Notes: generated from the letters alone by a model not told the origin. 64,000 nt of DNA from Bacteroidota bacterium (GCA_016721435.1 JADKIC010000007.1:1-64000), one strand, 5' to 3'; positions 12,986-23,441 are shown, counted from the stretch's first letter. Numbers and translations are program-made.

Positions 12986-14303
12986 ATGTCCTACCTTTCT
13001 CGAACATAAGAAGTCATAAAATCTTTATCTCCAAGCATCAGTTGTTGAGGGAAGATGAAAAAAGAAAGTGCTGGTATTGGTTTTGTAGCTTAGATCTTCG
13101 ATGGTTCTTGATCGATCTCCTTCACCGCCATACTCAAAATCACTGTGGCTACATTGTACTTCAAATTACGGAGAAGCTTCTGATGTCAATGAATTCGCCT
13201 GTATTATCTGCAAGGAGATGCAAACGCAATCTACATCCCCCCATACGGAAACGAAGGTCGTTGCAGAGGAGAAGAAAATATCCATACAATGGCAGTACGG
13301 GATTTGTGCTACGACTAGTTCAAACAAATCATTCTATCGCATGGGTATGGGGCAATAGCCACGGCACATCAGCAATGATCAGGCAGAAACAGTATTGCTG
13401 AATCTCCTTCGAGCGGAAAAAGCATTGAAAGCATTCAAATTCCGTGCGGAACAATACTATTATTCGACCGCTTTCCAACAGTCCCCGCGAAGAGTTACGA
13501 CAGTATGCCCTCGAAAAACATCCGGTGGAGAGAAGACAGCAGCAATGCCGAAACCACCACAAGCGCAATCTCTTCGTAACGAACAAATTACAGTCTTGCT
13601 GCGGCAAACCAATCCTGCCGTAGAGGAGCAATTGAGCCGGCTGGCGGAGCGCATCACAGACCGGGAACCTGTTGCAGAAGAGGCATCAGCAGTAAAATTG
13701 CGGCTATCGTAGAAGAAGAAAAGACTTCCTTCGCATACATGTCCATCGGATCACGGATCATCCGGATAAAATGCCGTTATGGAAACTGCATATCTCCCTG
13801 CATGACCGACGGTGCCGTTATTGAAGACATGGAATACGCCTTGGCCCTGAATCCGTAAAAATATTCTCTGCCACCACACGCTTACTGTTGAGCAGAGATA
13901 GCCTCTTCTGAAAAACAACCGAAACGGCTACTGCACCGCGTGTTGATCCCTGAAAGTACGAGGTATCATCCTCCTGAATGGTGTTCTCCATCTTTCCTTC
14001 ACGAAAACAAGATCAGCAGGGAACAACTTTAAACATTAACAATGCTTTCTTGATGCCGGACTGGGTCTAATTTCCTGAGGTCAGGAGCTGGAGGAGGGCG
14101 ACAGCTTCTATCCACTGGGAATGAATCATTCCTAAAGAGTTGAGCGATTACTTTATTTATATTTAAAAAGTTCCGGTCCAGGAGAACATAAAACTATTGG
14201 TCACCCATGACGATATCTTCTGGATCATCGGCGACCGCATCGACCAACGGTACCGCATTACCGAAAACACCACACGCGTACTCATACTGAATGGCAACCT
14301 GAT
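12986..14303 (+). pseudogene. tilS: tRNA(Ile)-lysidine synthase (frame broken)
   Basis: The start MSYLSR at 12986 is followed in other frames by DLLHRHTQNHCGYIVLQ (the region after the PP-loop SGGxDS), NFKLRGEASD, AEEKKISIQ, SHGYGAIATAH and NDQAETVLLNLLRAE (13372-13410), all TilS hallmarks. Next come LRQTNPAVEEQLSRLAERIT (13595-13660), and VPVQENIKLLVTHDDIFWII with GDRIDQRYRITE (14170-14265), which is the TilS C-terminal domain. The enzyme converts the wobble cytidine of tRNA-Ile(CAU) to lysidine and is essential. An essential gene this broken is strong evidence that the raw sequence, not the organism, is defective. Confidence 0.75.
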
Positions 14304-14860
14304 GAACACGAACCCCTTTTCACCGGGAAAAACACTATTTGGGAAGAGGCAGGCGTGGTCTGTCACGACGCCTGGTGATGATCCTGTTTCGCTTTATTGC
14401 CCATTACAATTCGCGGAAAGTCATCAATCCACCGGATTATTTCTGCTGGTGGGATGAGTAACTATAGCCATCAGTGTTGTCCCGATATTTATTCCGCTCT
14501 ACATGATAACATTAGAAAAGGAGAACCCAATTAAAACCATGCGCAATAAAATGGTACGCATTACCAATCACGATGATCCGCCAAATGGAATCCATAAATG
14601 CTGTCGTTACCTATCTCAACAACCCGGTTTTTAACGAACGGGACAATGGGGAGCATAAATTTTACGCTGGAAGGCTCCACCGCCCTGCTTTACAACCGAA
14701 AAGCGGAAACACTTCCCGCATATGAGTCAAAGACGCCGAACGACTTTACGGAAATCAGAAAAAGGACAGGCAAAAATTAAACCTCCACGACTTTATTTCG
14801 GTTGGTTTGAACCTTCTAAACCATTATTACATAAATAGTCGCGACATGCTAAGAGTAGTT
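14304..14860 (+). other. Unidentified coding-like stretch
   Basis: Downstream of tilS a plus-strand frame starting MNTNPFSPGK (about 14301) continues, in shifting frames, through a hydrophobic segment (LLVG then VTIAISVVPIFIPLYMI, 14440-14510) and a basic part. It may encode a small membrane protein. I do not recognise the family. Confidence 0.3.
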
Positions 14861-14865
14861 CTGTA

Positions 14866-15800
14866 GTCAAGATTTCTAGAAAAGAATTATCTCCATTTCA
14901 ATGTTGCTCGCTGGTAGATGCTGCCAGGAGCGAGAACAAATATTGCTGGAAGGCGGTAAAATGACGATCACGCCGGCGGGTGCAATGAACAATGCGGAAT
15001 TGGGAATATCACTTGCGGAATTCATTCGCCAGGGAAAAGTAGATATAATTTCTACCAACACCAGCGCCAATCTGAAGACGATATCGCGAATCTGGTGGCA
15101 CATTCCCATTAGAAAAGAGTTCCGGCATTACCGCGAACTCAGACCAAAGGATGAATGGGAGCTTTTAGAAGGCGGTTATAATCGCGTTACCGATACGTGT
15201 ATTCCTGAAGAAGAAGCCTTCCGCAGAATTCAGTAGCTATTGTTTTCAGACAATGGAAGGTGGCAGATAAAGGGGAACGCTATTTTCCGCACGAGGTTGT
15301 GTACAAAATGTTCCCTAGCATAGGATGGGAGCAGTATTATGAAACAGATCCAAACAGCTGGATGCTGGCTGCTGCCGAGCGCAATCTTCCGATCATTGTT
15401 CCGGGCTGGGAGGATTCAACCATGGGAAATATCTTCGCTTCGTACTGCATTAAAGGCGAACTACTGCCCTCCACTATGAAAAGCGGAATTGAATACATGA
15501 CCTGGCTCTGCCGATTATTACATTAAAATTAGCAGAAAAGGTATCGGTTTCTCTCAGATTGGAGGAGGAATAGCAGAGGATTCTCCCAACATGTGTACCG
15601 ATAACAGGATAGGTTGGATAAAATCCGTCTGGAGTTATTTCTGTCAGACAGATCAACCACCTCTCTTGGGTCTTACCAGAGCTGTCCCCAACGAAAAAAC
15701 ACCCGGGGTTAGATGTTGATACACATGAATCTACATTATTGAGATTGGATGCCAAAATCGTTGTCCTTCAGCCGTGGAAAGTTATTTAACCAAAATCGCG
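14866..15800 (+). pseudogene. Deoxyhypusine synthase-like protein (frame broken)
   Basis: Frame fragments align along a DHS-family protein. They include LEGGKMTITPAGAMNNAELG and ISLAEFIRQGKVDIIS (14945-15055), NRVTDTCIPEEEAFRRIQ (15180-15235), KGERYFPHEVVYKMFPS, SWMLAAAERNLPIIVPGWED with STMGNIFASYCIKGEL, and TMKSGIEYMTWL. Later GIGFSQIGGGIAED and WSYFCQT follow, then AVPNEK. Two long pieces (14901-15236 and 15260-15526) are uninterrupted, so indels are less dense here. Bacterial members lack eIF5A as substrate and are thought to act in polyamine-type chemistry; the actual reaction is unknown. The last part, around 15700-15800, is poorly defined. Confidence 0.7.
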
Positions 15801-16006
15801 CTGCGATCAAGGTGACAGCCACGAGAAGGTTTATGTTTAAAGTTCGCGTTTACTAAGTTTCGTTTAAAGATGGAAGTTAAAACTTAAACATGAACATTAA
15901 ACTTTAAACAGGAACTTGATCTGTGAACAATCATGAACTTTAAACTAAATACCGTAATGGGAAAAAATGAAAGATTTGAGGATATATTGCGGCAGAGAGC
16001 CAGAGA

Positions 16007-16318
16007 ATGAATAAAGTGATTTATCCATTTATCAATCGGACGCCTTTTGATAAGGATTATGATCTTGAAGTCAAATCAATGAATGCGGATCAATGGATAA
16101 TATTGCTTGAGGATTTGAAAGAGGTGGAAATAAAGAGTTCATGTAGTCTTCTAATTAGGATCCGCGGGGAAACAAGGTCTCATACTATACAGACAGTAGA
16201 TAAAACTACATTGATCAAAAATGAATTTGAAAAAGCCGCAATGAGTAAAAATCATCAGCCAAAGCGATTACGAATACTCAAAAATCAGAATGGGAGAAGC
16301 GTCAAGCAGAAGAGATGA
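16007..16318 (+). CDS. Hypothetical protein, 103 residues
   Basis: An open frame starting MNKVIYPFINRTPFDKDYDL and ending in a very basic tail (KNHQPKRLRIL...SVKQKR). It is uninterrupted in a region where most real genes are broken, and it is AT-rich. It is preceded by AT-rich sequence with repeats of AACTTTAAAC/AAACATTAAAC (15840-15960). No family recognised; it could be chance. Confidence 0.3.
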   Translation: MNKVIYPFINRTPFDKDYDLEVKSMNADQWIILLEDLKEVEIKSSCSLLIRIRGETRSHTIQTVDKTTLIKNEFEKAAMSKNHQPKRLRILKNQNGRSVKQKR

Positions 16319-16362
16319 GGGTTTTATCCCCTGAATCAATCAATAAAGATTAAACCTGAATC

Positions 16363-16485
16363 CAACCATGAAGCAGAATCGCGAAAAGCGATACGTTTCA
16401 TGGAGCCCCTTAAACATTAAACTTTAAACTTAAACCTTGAAGCTTAGAACGCGAAAGCGATACGCTTCATGGGAGTTCTTTCCCG
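16363..16485 (+). repeat. Dispersed hairpin repeat (GAAGCAGAATCGCGAAAAGCG...), two tandem-like copies
   Basis: The segment contains CATGAAGCAGAATCGCGAAA, then AGCGATACGTTTCATGGAGC and a run of AAACTTTAAACTTAAACC. A second related hairpin follows (GAACGCGAAAGCGATACGCT, 16447-16466). A copy in reverse orientation lies at 21541-21612. The core folds because ATCGC pairs with GCGAT and GAAGC with GCTTC. Confidence 0.6.
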
Positions 16486-16580
16486 ACAACACAAGGGTTG
16501 ACGGGACTACATCGCCCGTGGTCACGTGGCGAGGAAAACCTTAAACATTGAACACTAAACTCTAACCTTAAACTTTAACC

Positions 16581-17320
16581 GTGTCTAACTGCTTAGTCAT
16601 CATACCTACTTTTACAATGAGAAGGAGAACATCGGAAAGATGATTCGGCGGTGATGCATTTGCCGCACCCTTTTTATTTGTGGATATTGATGATAACTCC
16701 AAAGACGGTACGGCGGAGATTGTAAAAATTTACAGAAGAGTTCAGCGATCGGTTCTTCACGGAACAGCGGCAGGGGAAGGTAGGTTGAGTAAGGCTTAAT
16801 ATTCACGGGTTCAGTGGGCGTTGAAAAAGCAGACAATTCTCATTTTCGAAATGGACGTTGATTTTTCACATAATCCGACGACCTGGTTGGCTTTTACTGC
16901 GCCTGTTAGAAGGGCCGATTTGAGTATCGGTTCGAGGTATATTACCGGTGTCAATGTGGTGAACGGCAGCATGGGCATGGGTGATGACGTCATACTTCGC
17001 CTCTATGTACGTACGCATCGTAACGGGCATGTTTTCTACATACGAGATTTTGGTACCGCGTTTCAAAATGTCATCAACGCACAGGTACTTGAGGACCATT
17101 GATCTGAATAGAATAAACATCCACCGGACTATGCTTCCAGATTGAAATGAAATTCGCCGCATGGAAGCTGGTTTTAAACTGAAAGGAAGTTCCAATTATT
17201 TTCACCGGATTGCAGCGAAGGACAAAGTAAGATGAGTGGCAGTATTGTCAGTGAAGCCATTTTCGAGTACTGACCATGAAACTAAAAAGTTTTATTAACA
17301 AATATCGAATCGAAAAATAA
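16581..17320 (+). pseudogene. Polyprenol/dolichol-phosphate mannose synthase-like glycosyltransferase (GT2; frame broken)
   Basis: The start GTG at 16581 gives SNCLVIIPT. Other frames give ENIGKMI, LFVDIDDNSKDGTAEIVK (the DDxS/DG nucleotide-sugar motif, 16675-16730), IFEMDVDFSHNP (16840-16875; the DxD-like motif), ADLSIGSRYITGVNVV (16915-16965), MYVRT, and a tail MKLKSFINKYRIEK-stop at 17320. This is the DPM1-type order of a GT2 enzyme that moves mannose from GDP-mannose onto a polyprenyl phosphate at the inner face of the cytoplasmic membrane. A GDP-mannose-forming enzyme is encoded just beyond, on the opposite strand. About 246 residues is a normal length for the soluble form. Confidence 0.7.
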
Positions 17321-17663
17321 ATATTTTAGGTGCTGTTAAGACCCCAAAGGCCTTCCCCAAACCTAACAGCTTCAGGGGTAGTCCCAGAACATCTCTAAAT
17401 CTTTTAGGCTAAAGCATTCCATAGGCCCGGCTACAGCTTCAGCTCCGGCCACGGTCGAGGTGAATGTCACCAATATCTGAAAACTTAGCTATAGAGGTGC
17501 AGGGGAGAGGTTGACAATTGTCAGTAACCGAACGTTCATAGTCTTAACAATTACTCTCACAAAGACAGAAAAGCACTGACGAGGTTCCACACAACCGAGG
17601 AGAAAAACGGCTTACGATTGACAGCCCTCCCACGAAAACTGGTAGCCGGTAGCCGGAAGCTAA
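17321..17663. other. Intergenic region between convergent genes; one octamer-repeat copy
   Basis: No gene is recognisable. At 17638-17660 the sequence ACTGGTAGCCGGTAGCCGGA belongs to the octamer repeat family seen at 52.5-55.3 kb. Confidence 0.4.
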
Positions 17664-18770
17664 TCAAACGAACTTTCGCCTTTCTTGAGTTCTCTACATC
17701 ATTCACAAAACTGACTAATTTTGCCGTTCTTCACTTTCTTACACGAGTAAATATTATCCGCTTCCAACTACGATATAATCATCCGAATCCTCGAAGTACG
17801 ACGAGTTTATCTTTGGAACGTTGACAATACAGTTGGAAGAGTAATGCTAAAATCACATTTTTATCTACGATATACTTGGCATTTTCATCATGACCGATAT
17901 GTTCAGACAATGAGCCCCAGGTACCGAGGTACAGGTTACCCAGCCGAATTCCGCATCATCACATGTACATTCTTCTTCGCCTTTCCATTATCGCAAAATC
18001 AATGGAGATATTGGTAATTGGCTCATACGCTGATTCTATGAATCCTTCTTCCTGAGGAGAATCGTACACTACCATTTTCTTAAAAGATGGCCATTTCGCT
18101 AGGGAGGTGTTCATCGATCGCCAAGAATTGCCTTCATTCCAGACAAATATTCCCGCATTCCAGAGAAACTCACCGGTCTGGAGAGAAAACTTGCCATTTC
18201 GAGATTTGGCTTCTCGGTGAAAGTTTTCACTTTCGCAATTTATTGTGTTGCTCCCGTTTGTCATCAATAAACTGAATGTAACCGCAGCCGGTATCCGACG
18301 ACTGGGTTTGATGCCTAGTGTCAGCAATACATTTTCGTTTTCCGTAAGCGGCAGACAACCTTCCAACGCCTCAATAAAGCTTCCTCTTTCAAAATAACAT
18401 GATCACTCGGCGCGACCACCATAATGGCATTGGGATTCGCTTCAAAAGTTTATTCGCCGCATAAGCCTTGCGGAGCTGTATTTCTGGCGCAGCGGTTCGG
18501 AAAGTACCTGATCGGGTTTGATATCAGGAAGTTGTTCCAGGACAGCCTTTGTATAATCCCGCATTGGTGACGATGATAATATTCTCTTTGGGACAAATTT
18601 CAAACTCGCTCATAGGGTTTGTTGAATCAGCGTTTTCCCAATTCCCAGCACATCCAGAAACTGTTTTGGACGGGCATTTGCGACTCTGGGCCGAAAACGG
18701 CTTCCAACACCACCGGCCCTTAATAACACAATAATTGTTTTCCGCAGTGACAATGCCCTTTCTGTTAAAT
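17664..18770 (-). pseudogene. manC: Mannose-1-phosphate guanylyltransferase (frame broken)
   Basis: On the minus strand the N-terminal pyrophosphorylase motif appears as CVI then AGGVGSRF (about 18730-18690) and PKQFLDVLGIGKTLIQQT. ICPKENIIIVTNAG (18605-18560) and VMVVAPSDHVI (18425-18395) follow. Then come VLLTLGIKPSR, GEFLWNAGIFVWN (18175-18135), KMVVYDSPQEEGFIE and NISIDFAIME (18015-17985), and a C-terminal DYIVV. The order matches GDP-mannose pyrophosphorylases of about 360 residues. The enzyme makes GDP-mannose from mannose-1-phosphate and GTP, feeding the glycosyltransferase gene at 16581. Single-base indels break it in at least eight places. Confidence 0.75.
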
Positions 18771-18879
18771 TTTAAATTCCTTCTTTCAATGCCGCAAAGC
18801 AAGTAAAAAAAATGCTAATCCAAAGGGAGAATCGACCAGTCGTTCATTTTCATGTACGAGCGCCTCATCTTCACTGAAA

Positions 18880-20106
18880 TAAAATTACGACAAGGATTCT
18901 TATGCATTTCGAAGCGAACAAACAATCGTCGAGTTCCTCCTCTTCGTCCACCGATAAACGATACCAATTAATGTCGGCGGTAGCGCCAAAAGCAAAGGGC
19001 ACCATGGCCAGTTTAGCTTCATTCCAGAATTCGCGATGACACCAGTGGTATTCTCAGCTTCTTTCCACCGGGAGCCTTTCCCCTTCAGATCAAACTGTAC
19101 AATGAGATAAATTGCGGCAACCGGCTCAATACATCGTGCTTTAAATCCTTCTTTCCGCAACGCCTCAAAGCCTGCATAGATCCATGCAAACGGTCCGCTA
19201 TTTCCGCTTAAAGGTGGACATAAAATTCAACCATCTCCTTCTTATTCGAAGGAAACGTGCGGTGGCTATTTGCTCGGTCTTTCGGTGTTCATGCTCCGAT
19301 ATGACCAATGATCGCCTTCGATTTATCGATGATATAAGCGGGACCTAACGCCCAACCCACTCGCACTCCTGTTGCTGCTAAGATTTCGAAATTCCATCCA
19401 CATAGATGGTATAAGGTCTCAATTCAGGACGTAGAGAGACACAGGATCGCAATGGTTATTCCTCCCCGTAAACCAGCGCTCCATACACCTGATCATACAT
19501 GATATAAAAGGTTTCTGTGCACTTCCTCTGCACTGCATATTTTCCTCGAGCAACAAGATCGCAAATGGCCTCAATTGTTCTTTACCAAACATAGTAGCCT
19601 CGGTGGGATTTTTGGGAGAACATAAGGCAAGTAAGCGGGCACCACTGATCAAGGATTAGTATCTTCTGCCATTGGCATGAAATTATTCTCCGGTCGCCTT
19701 CTACTTCAAAGGCTCTGGTCCAAAGAGATTTGGAAAGAGTGATTTGTTGTCTGAGGAGGGCACAGGAGATGACTTTATCGCCCGCATCATTAATGTTGCA
19801 TAAATTCCGTGATAACAGGACGTGAACCACGCCACCAACACTTCGCCAGGTGTATACCGCAGGCCATACGTATCTCGACCATTCGGCAACAGCAGCGCGA
19901 AGCTCGGGCATTCCATTGGCCTTGGGTAATTGGTATACGCTTCCTTGCAAGCTTTATAATTTCCTGGAGAAGCAGAGAGGGAATTGGGAAGATGGATGGA
20001 TCAAATCACCAATAGGTAAATTTGAAATCTTCTCCCCTGCTTTGATGCGCCGGGTTCACTTCATTTCAGAGTTTATAATTTCGGGTCCGACGTAACGTTC
20101 GGCCAT
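18880..20106 (-). pseudogene. Class I/II pyridoxal-phosphate aminotransferase (frame broken)
   Basis: Fragments in order on the minus strand: KIFNLPIGD-like region (about 20030), YTNYPK/LPKANGMPELRAAVAEWSR (19940-19880), DTYGLRYTPGEVLVA, GDKVI, FEVEGD, PKNPTGA-like NPTEATMF (19610; the NPTG motif), MYDQVYGALVYGEE (19510-19465; the D-x-x-Y motif), RPYTIYVDGISKS (19415-19378; contains the PLP-lysine), and LRKEGFKARCIEPVAAIYL (19160-19100). This is the fold type I aspartate-aminotransferase architecture, about 400 residues. Substrate cannot be predicted. It lies upstream of manC in the same orientation. Confidence 0.65.
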
Positions 20107-20339
20107 TGCTGAAACGGGATAGGTAGTGGACGTCTGATGAGTTGCTGACAAGTAGTAAAATAAGATACAAACCCAGCGCCAAAAGGTCGCATTTAAAAAG
20201 AGGATATTTCTCATAGTTTTCCCCTCTTAAATAAGTGAATTTCTTTGATAAGCAAGATGTTTCATCGATGTATAAATCGCAGTAAATAATTGCCTTCCGC
20301 CACTGAAAACCGCCAATTTCCCATAACGTATATGAAAGA

Positions 20340-21535
20340 CAAGATCCCATTTACGGTTTAACACTTCTTCTGATCAGCGATTCATTGCCAACGTCTGCAC
20401 AGAACACCGCTTTGAGTGATATTGTCTTCGCGGAAACCCTCACCCGTGCCGTGAAATGGTGGAAGTTAAAGTGAAAGAGGCATTTGTCGCTGGATACTAT
20501 CACCGGTCAGCCAATGACAGCAGAAAATGAAGACAAAAATAAACGCCTCACCTTTGGACAGCAACACGGTGTGAGGCACAGCGGAAAATAAAACCGCTGC
20601 CGCCTTTCTGACAGTGCTGATCGGGGCAGAAAAGAATGCCTTTGTCCAGATGAGTTAATCCGAACCTGAAACGTATGCGAATGGCGCTTAGCGTCAGGAA
20701 ATCCTGAAACTGCCATCGTTGCCCGTGAAGCTGCCTGGAAAATAAAGACATTTTGAACCGGCAGGGGTTTGGAGGGTCGAATAGATTCCCTGGACATTAT
20801 CATTAGTCAGCTGAACCGAACAAAAGTCGGAAATCATCAATGACAAACTTTCAGATAGTGATGCTTGTTAGGACGAAGCTGCATCGTGGAAGCAATGGTT
20901 TATCTTCTTTGGCTATTGTAATAAAAACCTGGTGTTGGTGATCATTTTCTCATGAACGGTACTGCAACGGTTAAAATGCACCCTCCCGCCCCAGCGCCCG
21001 CCCCTCCCGAACACGCGTGGAAGCCGTGGTAACACCTCCTCTTTCACCTGCTCCTGTACAACAGAAAAAGAAGCCAAGACCGTCGCCCTGTTGAAAAAGA
21101 AAAAGAGTATTGCTGCGCCTGTTGTTGCTCGGAGCCCTTGCGTCCTCTTGCACCTCCGCCCCTGTCTACCAAGGACATCAAATTTAAACTTCAGGATGTA
21201 GAGCTGGCTGATCCGCGCAGACGTGCTGGCTCAATATCAGAATGGTGAGACAAAGCGGTTCGAAATCTTTTAAATGAGTACATGGCGCAATTGCCATTCA
21301 TCATGAAAACGCTGATGATGCCATTACCAGAACGAATTCGGATCCCATTCTTTTATCCTCGAGCATTTAAAGCAATACCTGCGCTTTCGGTACGCAAGGT
21401 ACGTTGAAGTTGATTGTTGAAATTGAAGAGGAAGCCAAGACTGAAAAAAGTTTCGGTTATTGTCACGCGTTTTTCAGGTAAGGAATCACTGTCGGCGAGC
21501 GGGTCGATGAGGCGAAGGCTTTGCTGAAGTTTTGA
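20340..21535 (+). pseudogene. Unidentified protein with Pro/Ala-rich and Lys-rich linker (frame broken)
   Basis: Plus-strand frames carry coding-like pieces: VKVKEAFVAGYYHRSAND (20465-20520), AAAFLTVLIGAEKNAFVQM, a proline-rich linker (PPAPAPAPPEHAWKPW, 20975-21030), a Lys-rich part (LLKKKKSIAAPVVA, 21085-21130), IKFKLQDVELADPRRRAGS and a tail TLKLIVEIEEEAKTEKSFGY. The linker suggests an envelope or multi-domain protein. I do not recognise the family, and the start is unknown. Confidence 0.35.
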
Positions 21536-21540
21536 CGTTT

Positions 21541-21612
21541 AAGGTTTGGGTTTAAAGTTTAGGGGCTCATGAAGCGTATCGCTTTTTGCGATTCTGCTTC
21601 ATGGTTTAAGGT
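21541..21612 (-). repeat. Dispersed hairpin repeat, inverted copy of 16363-16440
   Basis: GGGGCTCATGAAGCGTATCG followed by CTTTTTGCGATTCTGCTTCA is the reverse complement of the unit at 16363, including the flanking TTTAAAGTTTAGG tract. The two copies bracket about 5.1 kb in inverted orientation. Confidence 0.6.
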
Positions 21613-21682
21613 TGTCTACTATTGTGGTTATGGCGAAAAATCCACAGCTTGGCTGCATTATTATAGCATCGTGGATCCTGTT

Positions 21683-21823
21683 AAAAGCTCCGTAGGAGCG
21701 ACATTATTATGGCATGGAGGATTTCTGTTTTTAAAAGCTCCGTAGGAGCGAAATTATTATAGCCACAGCGTGGCGACAGGATTATTCGCATAGCGAATTT
21801 CTTTTTTCCAAAGCTCCGTAGGG
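21683..21823 (+). repeat. Three copies of a REP-like element (AAAGCTCCGTAGGAGCG)
   Basis: Copies start at about 21683, 21732 and 21810, the first two 49 bases apart, each with the GCTCC/GGAGC hairpin; the first two continue with ACATTATTAT or AAATTATTAT. The third is degraded after CCGTAGGG. They lie just before the change in sequence quality. Confidence 0.65.
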
Positions 21824-22083
21824 AGAGAGAAGCGGTGAGGTTCGAAAGAATATAGTTAAGCAATATTAACCACAGCTTTGGAAAAAGATGATCGCTTCTA
21901 TTTCAATGGATCGTATGTTTCTGATTTCACTATACCTGCTGTTCCTCGGTTCAACCCCTTCTATGTTGTAAAACAAGTTTCGGACGGTTATTATACTATT
22001 TTTGTTAAGTAAACCCCAAGAGGAAATGGGCTCTGCTGGAGAGCAACCCATCAGCAATAGGGTTTATGACGTAAATATCCTAT
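21824..22083. other. Intergenic region, no gene recognised
   Basis: Between the REP-like copies and a plus-strand terminator. A minus-strand frame (22057-21866) contains VRNLFYNIE, which recalls the MutL motif VxNLFYNxPAR, but flanking sequence on either side gives no further MutL match. Confidence 0.35.
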
Positions 22084-22113
22084 AAGCCTCTTTATTGAGG
22101 CTTTTTATTTTTA
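22084..22113 (+). terminator. Rho-independent terminator
   Basis: AAGCCTC-TTTATT-GAGGCTT followed by TTTATTTTT on the plus strand: a 7-bp stem, 6-nt loop and U-rich tail. No clear gene upstream on this strand is identified. Confidence 0.6.
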
Positions 22114-22337
22114 CACCATTTACTGTCTAATATGGCTAATAAAACTCAATCATTCTACTTGTTTTATTTGCATCTTCCTTTGAAACAATTACTATAAAAT
22201 ATCCTTCTATTAGCGAAACCAACTTTTAACTTGGGTCGCATTGCCGTGCTTTAATTTTTATAGAAAGTGAGCTGCGGCCTTCAGGTAGCGGACACCGATT
22301 GCTCAGTACTGCAAGGGCTAATAGCAGTCTCACTAAT

Positions 22338-23441
22338 TCAATTTGTTTCATAGAAATTGTTGTTTATTGCACTATAGAACACTCGTATGCCTTTTTCTTT
22401 TACTACATATCTTATTCTATTTAATAATTTTCTAGCTATTCTTATTATGGCCTTATTGGGTTCCATTCGCCTACATAATTCATTATAACTTTTTATTAAC
22501 GCAGGATCATACCTTGCCGCTACCCACGCGCTCTCTATTATTGCGCTTCGCAAAATACTGTGGCCCCGTGATGTGATTTCTCCCACAACCTCCTTTTCTC
22601 CACTTGAATGTGTTGATGGTATTAGCCCTATAAAACCACATAGTGCATCAAAATTTTTAAATCGATTTATGTCTTCCAACTCCGTCAATATCATCATTGC
22701 CGTTAATAAGCCTATACCCGGCACACTTCTTAATAGCTGTACGTTACTTCTATATCTTTCTGTTTTTGATAACTCATTTATATGTCTTGTTGTTTGCAAA
22801 ACAGAGGCTCTTAAGTTCTTACTGGATAAAACAATACTCTCAAGTGCCTGCTTGCCACTCAATTCTTCCATTTCAATGCCCTCTAGCCAATTAACAAATT
22901 GATTTGACCAGCTTGTAGTCGACTTACTGTACCTTTCTGGTAATTTAATACCGTGGAAATGAAGAAATGATTTCACCCGGTTTTTATTCCTCGTCAAATC
23001 TTTAACTAATGCAGATCGCGTGCGTACCAAACTTCTATCTTCAAGCGTTTTTAACATAGGAACATATATTGGTGTTAAATTCCCATTCCTTAATTCTCTG
23101 GCTATTTTCCGACTATCGCGAGCATCTTCCTTCTGAACTTTTTCTTTATGGGTTGTCGGTATATCCGCAGCATTAACTACTATAGAATTTATTCCTAAAG
23201 ATTTTAACCGGTTATGAATCCAGTAACCACAAAATCCCGCCTCGTAGGCTGAATGATAAGTTCCACCAGGGAAATTTCTATCCAAGTAATCATATAACAA
23301 ATTTGGATTTGGCTCCTGAGAAAATGTCTTATGGGTCAATTTTTCGGTCATTATCGTTACTTTCCAACTCTTTATATGTACATCAAAACCTACATAAATG
23401 TTTTGTCCTTTGAAATCCAATATGTTATTTTGTGCTTGCAT
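22338..23441 (-). CDS. IS110-family transposase (DEDD recombinase)
   Basis: A complete 367-residue protein. The N-terminal RuvC-like DEDD domain shows the first acidic residue in YVGFDVHIKSWKV, the glutamate in SAYEAGFCGYW, and the last pair in KVQKEDARDSRKIAREL. A coiled middle region follows. The C-terminal Tnp_20 (transposase_20) domain carries SVPGIGLLTAMMILTELEDI, FCGFIGLIPS-like sequence, and HSSGEKEVVG, containing the serine implicated in strand cleavage, then SRGHSILRSAIIESAWVAAR. Length and motifs are normal and no frameshift is present. It is the first intact gene after the broken 21.6 kb. It catalyses RNA-guided or sequence-specific insertion in characterised relatives (IS621); here the target is unknown. 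Confidence 0.92.
   Translation of the reverse strand: MQAQNNILDFKGQNIYVGFDVHIKSWKVTIMTEKLTHKTFSQEPNPNLLYDYLDRNFPGGTYHSAYEAGFCGYWIHNRLKSLGINSIVVNAADIPTTHKEKVQKEDARDSRKIARELRNGNLTPIYVPMLKTLEDRSLVRTRSALVKDLTRNKNRVKSFLHFHGIKLPERYSKSTTSWSNQFVNWLEGIEMEELSGKQALESIVLSSKNLRASVLQTTRHINELSKTERYRSNVQLLRSVPGIGLLTAMMILTELEDINRFKNFDALCGFIGLIPSTHSSGEKEVVGEITSRGHSILRSAIIESAWVAARYDPALIKSYNELCRRMEPNKAIIRIARKLLNRIRYVVKEKGIRVFYSAINNNFYETN

Noticed and set aside
1..21600. Genuine pseudogenisation or a degraded genomic island
   Set aside because: Essential tilS and unrelated neighbours are broken at equal density by small indels, while substitutions keep protein motifs intact; this fits uncorrected read errors.
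21925..21960. TGGTTCAACCCC-like tRNA T-arm (CGGTTCAACCCC)
   Set aside because: No acceptor stem, D-arm or anticodon arm can be built around it.
21866..22057. MutL fragment on the minus strand (TVRNLFYNIE)
   Set aside because: One nine-residue match only; sequence before and after shows no further MutL motif and runs into a terminator and IS flank.
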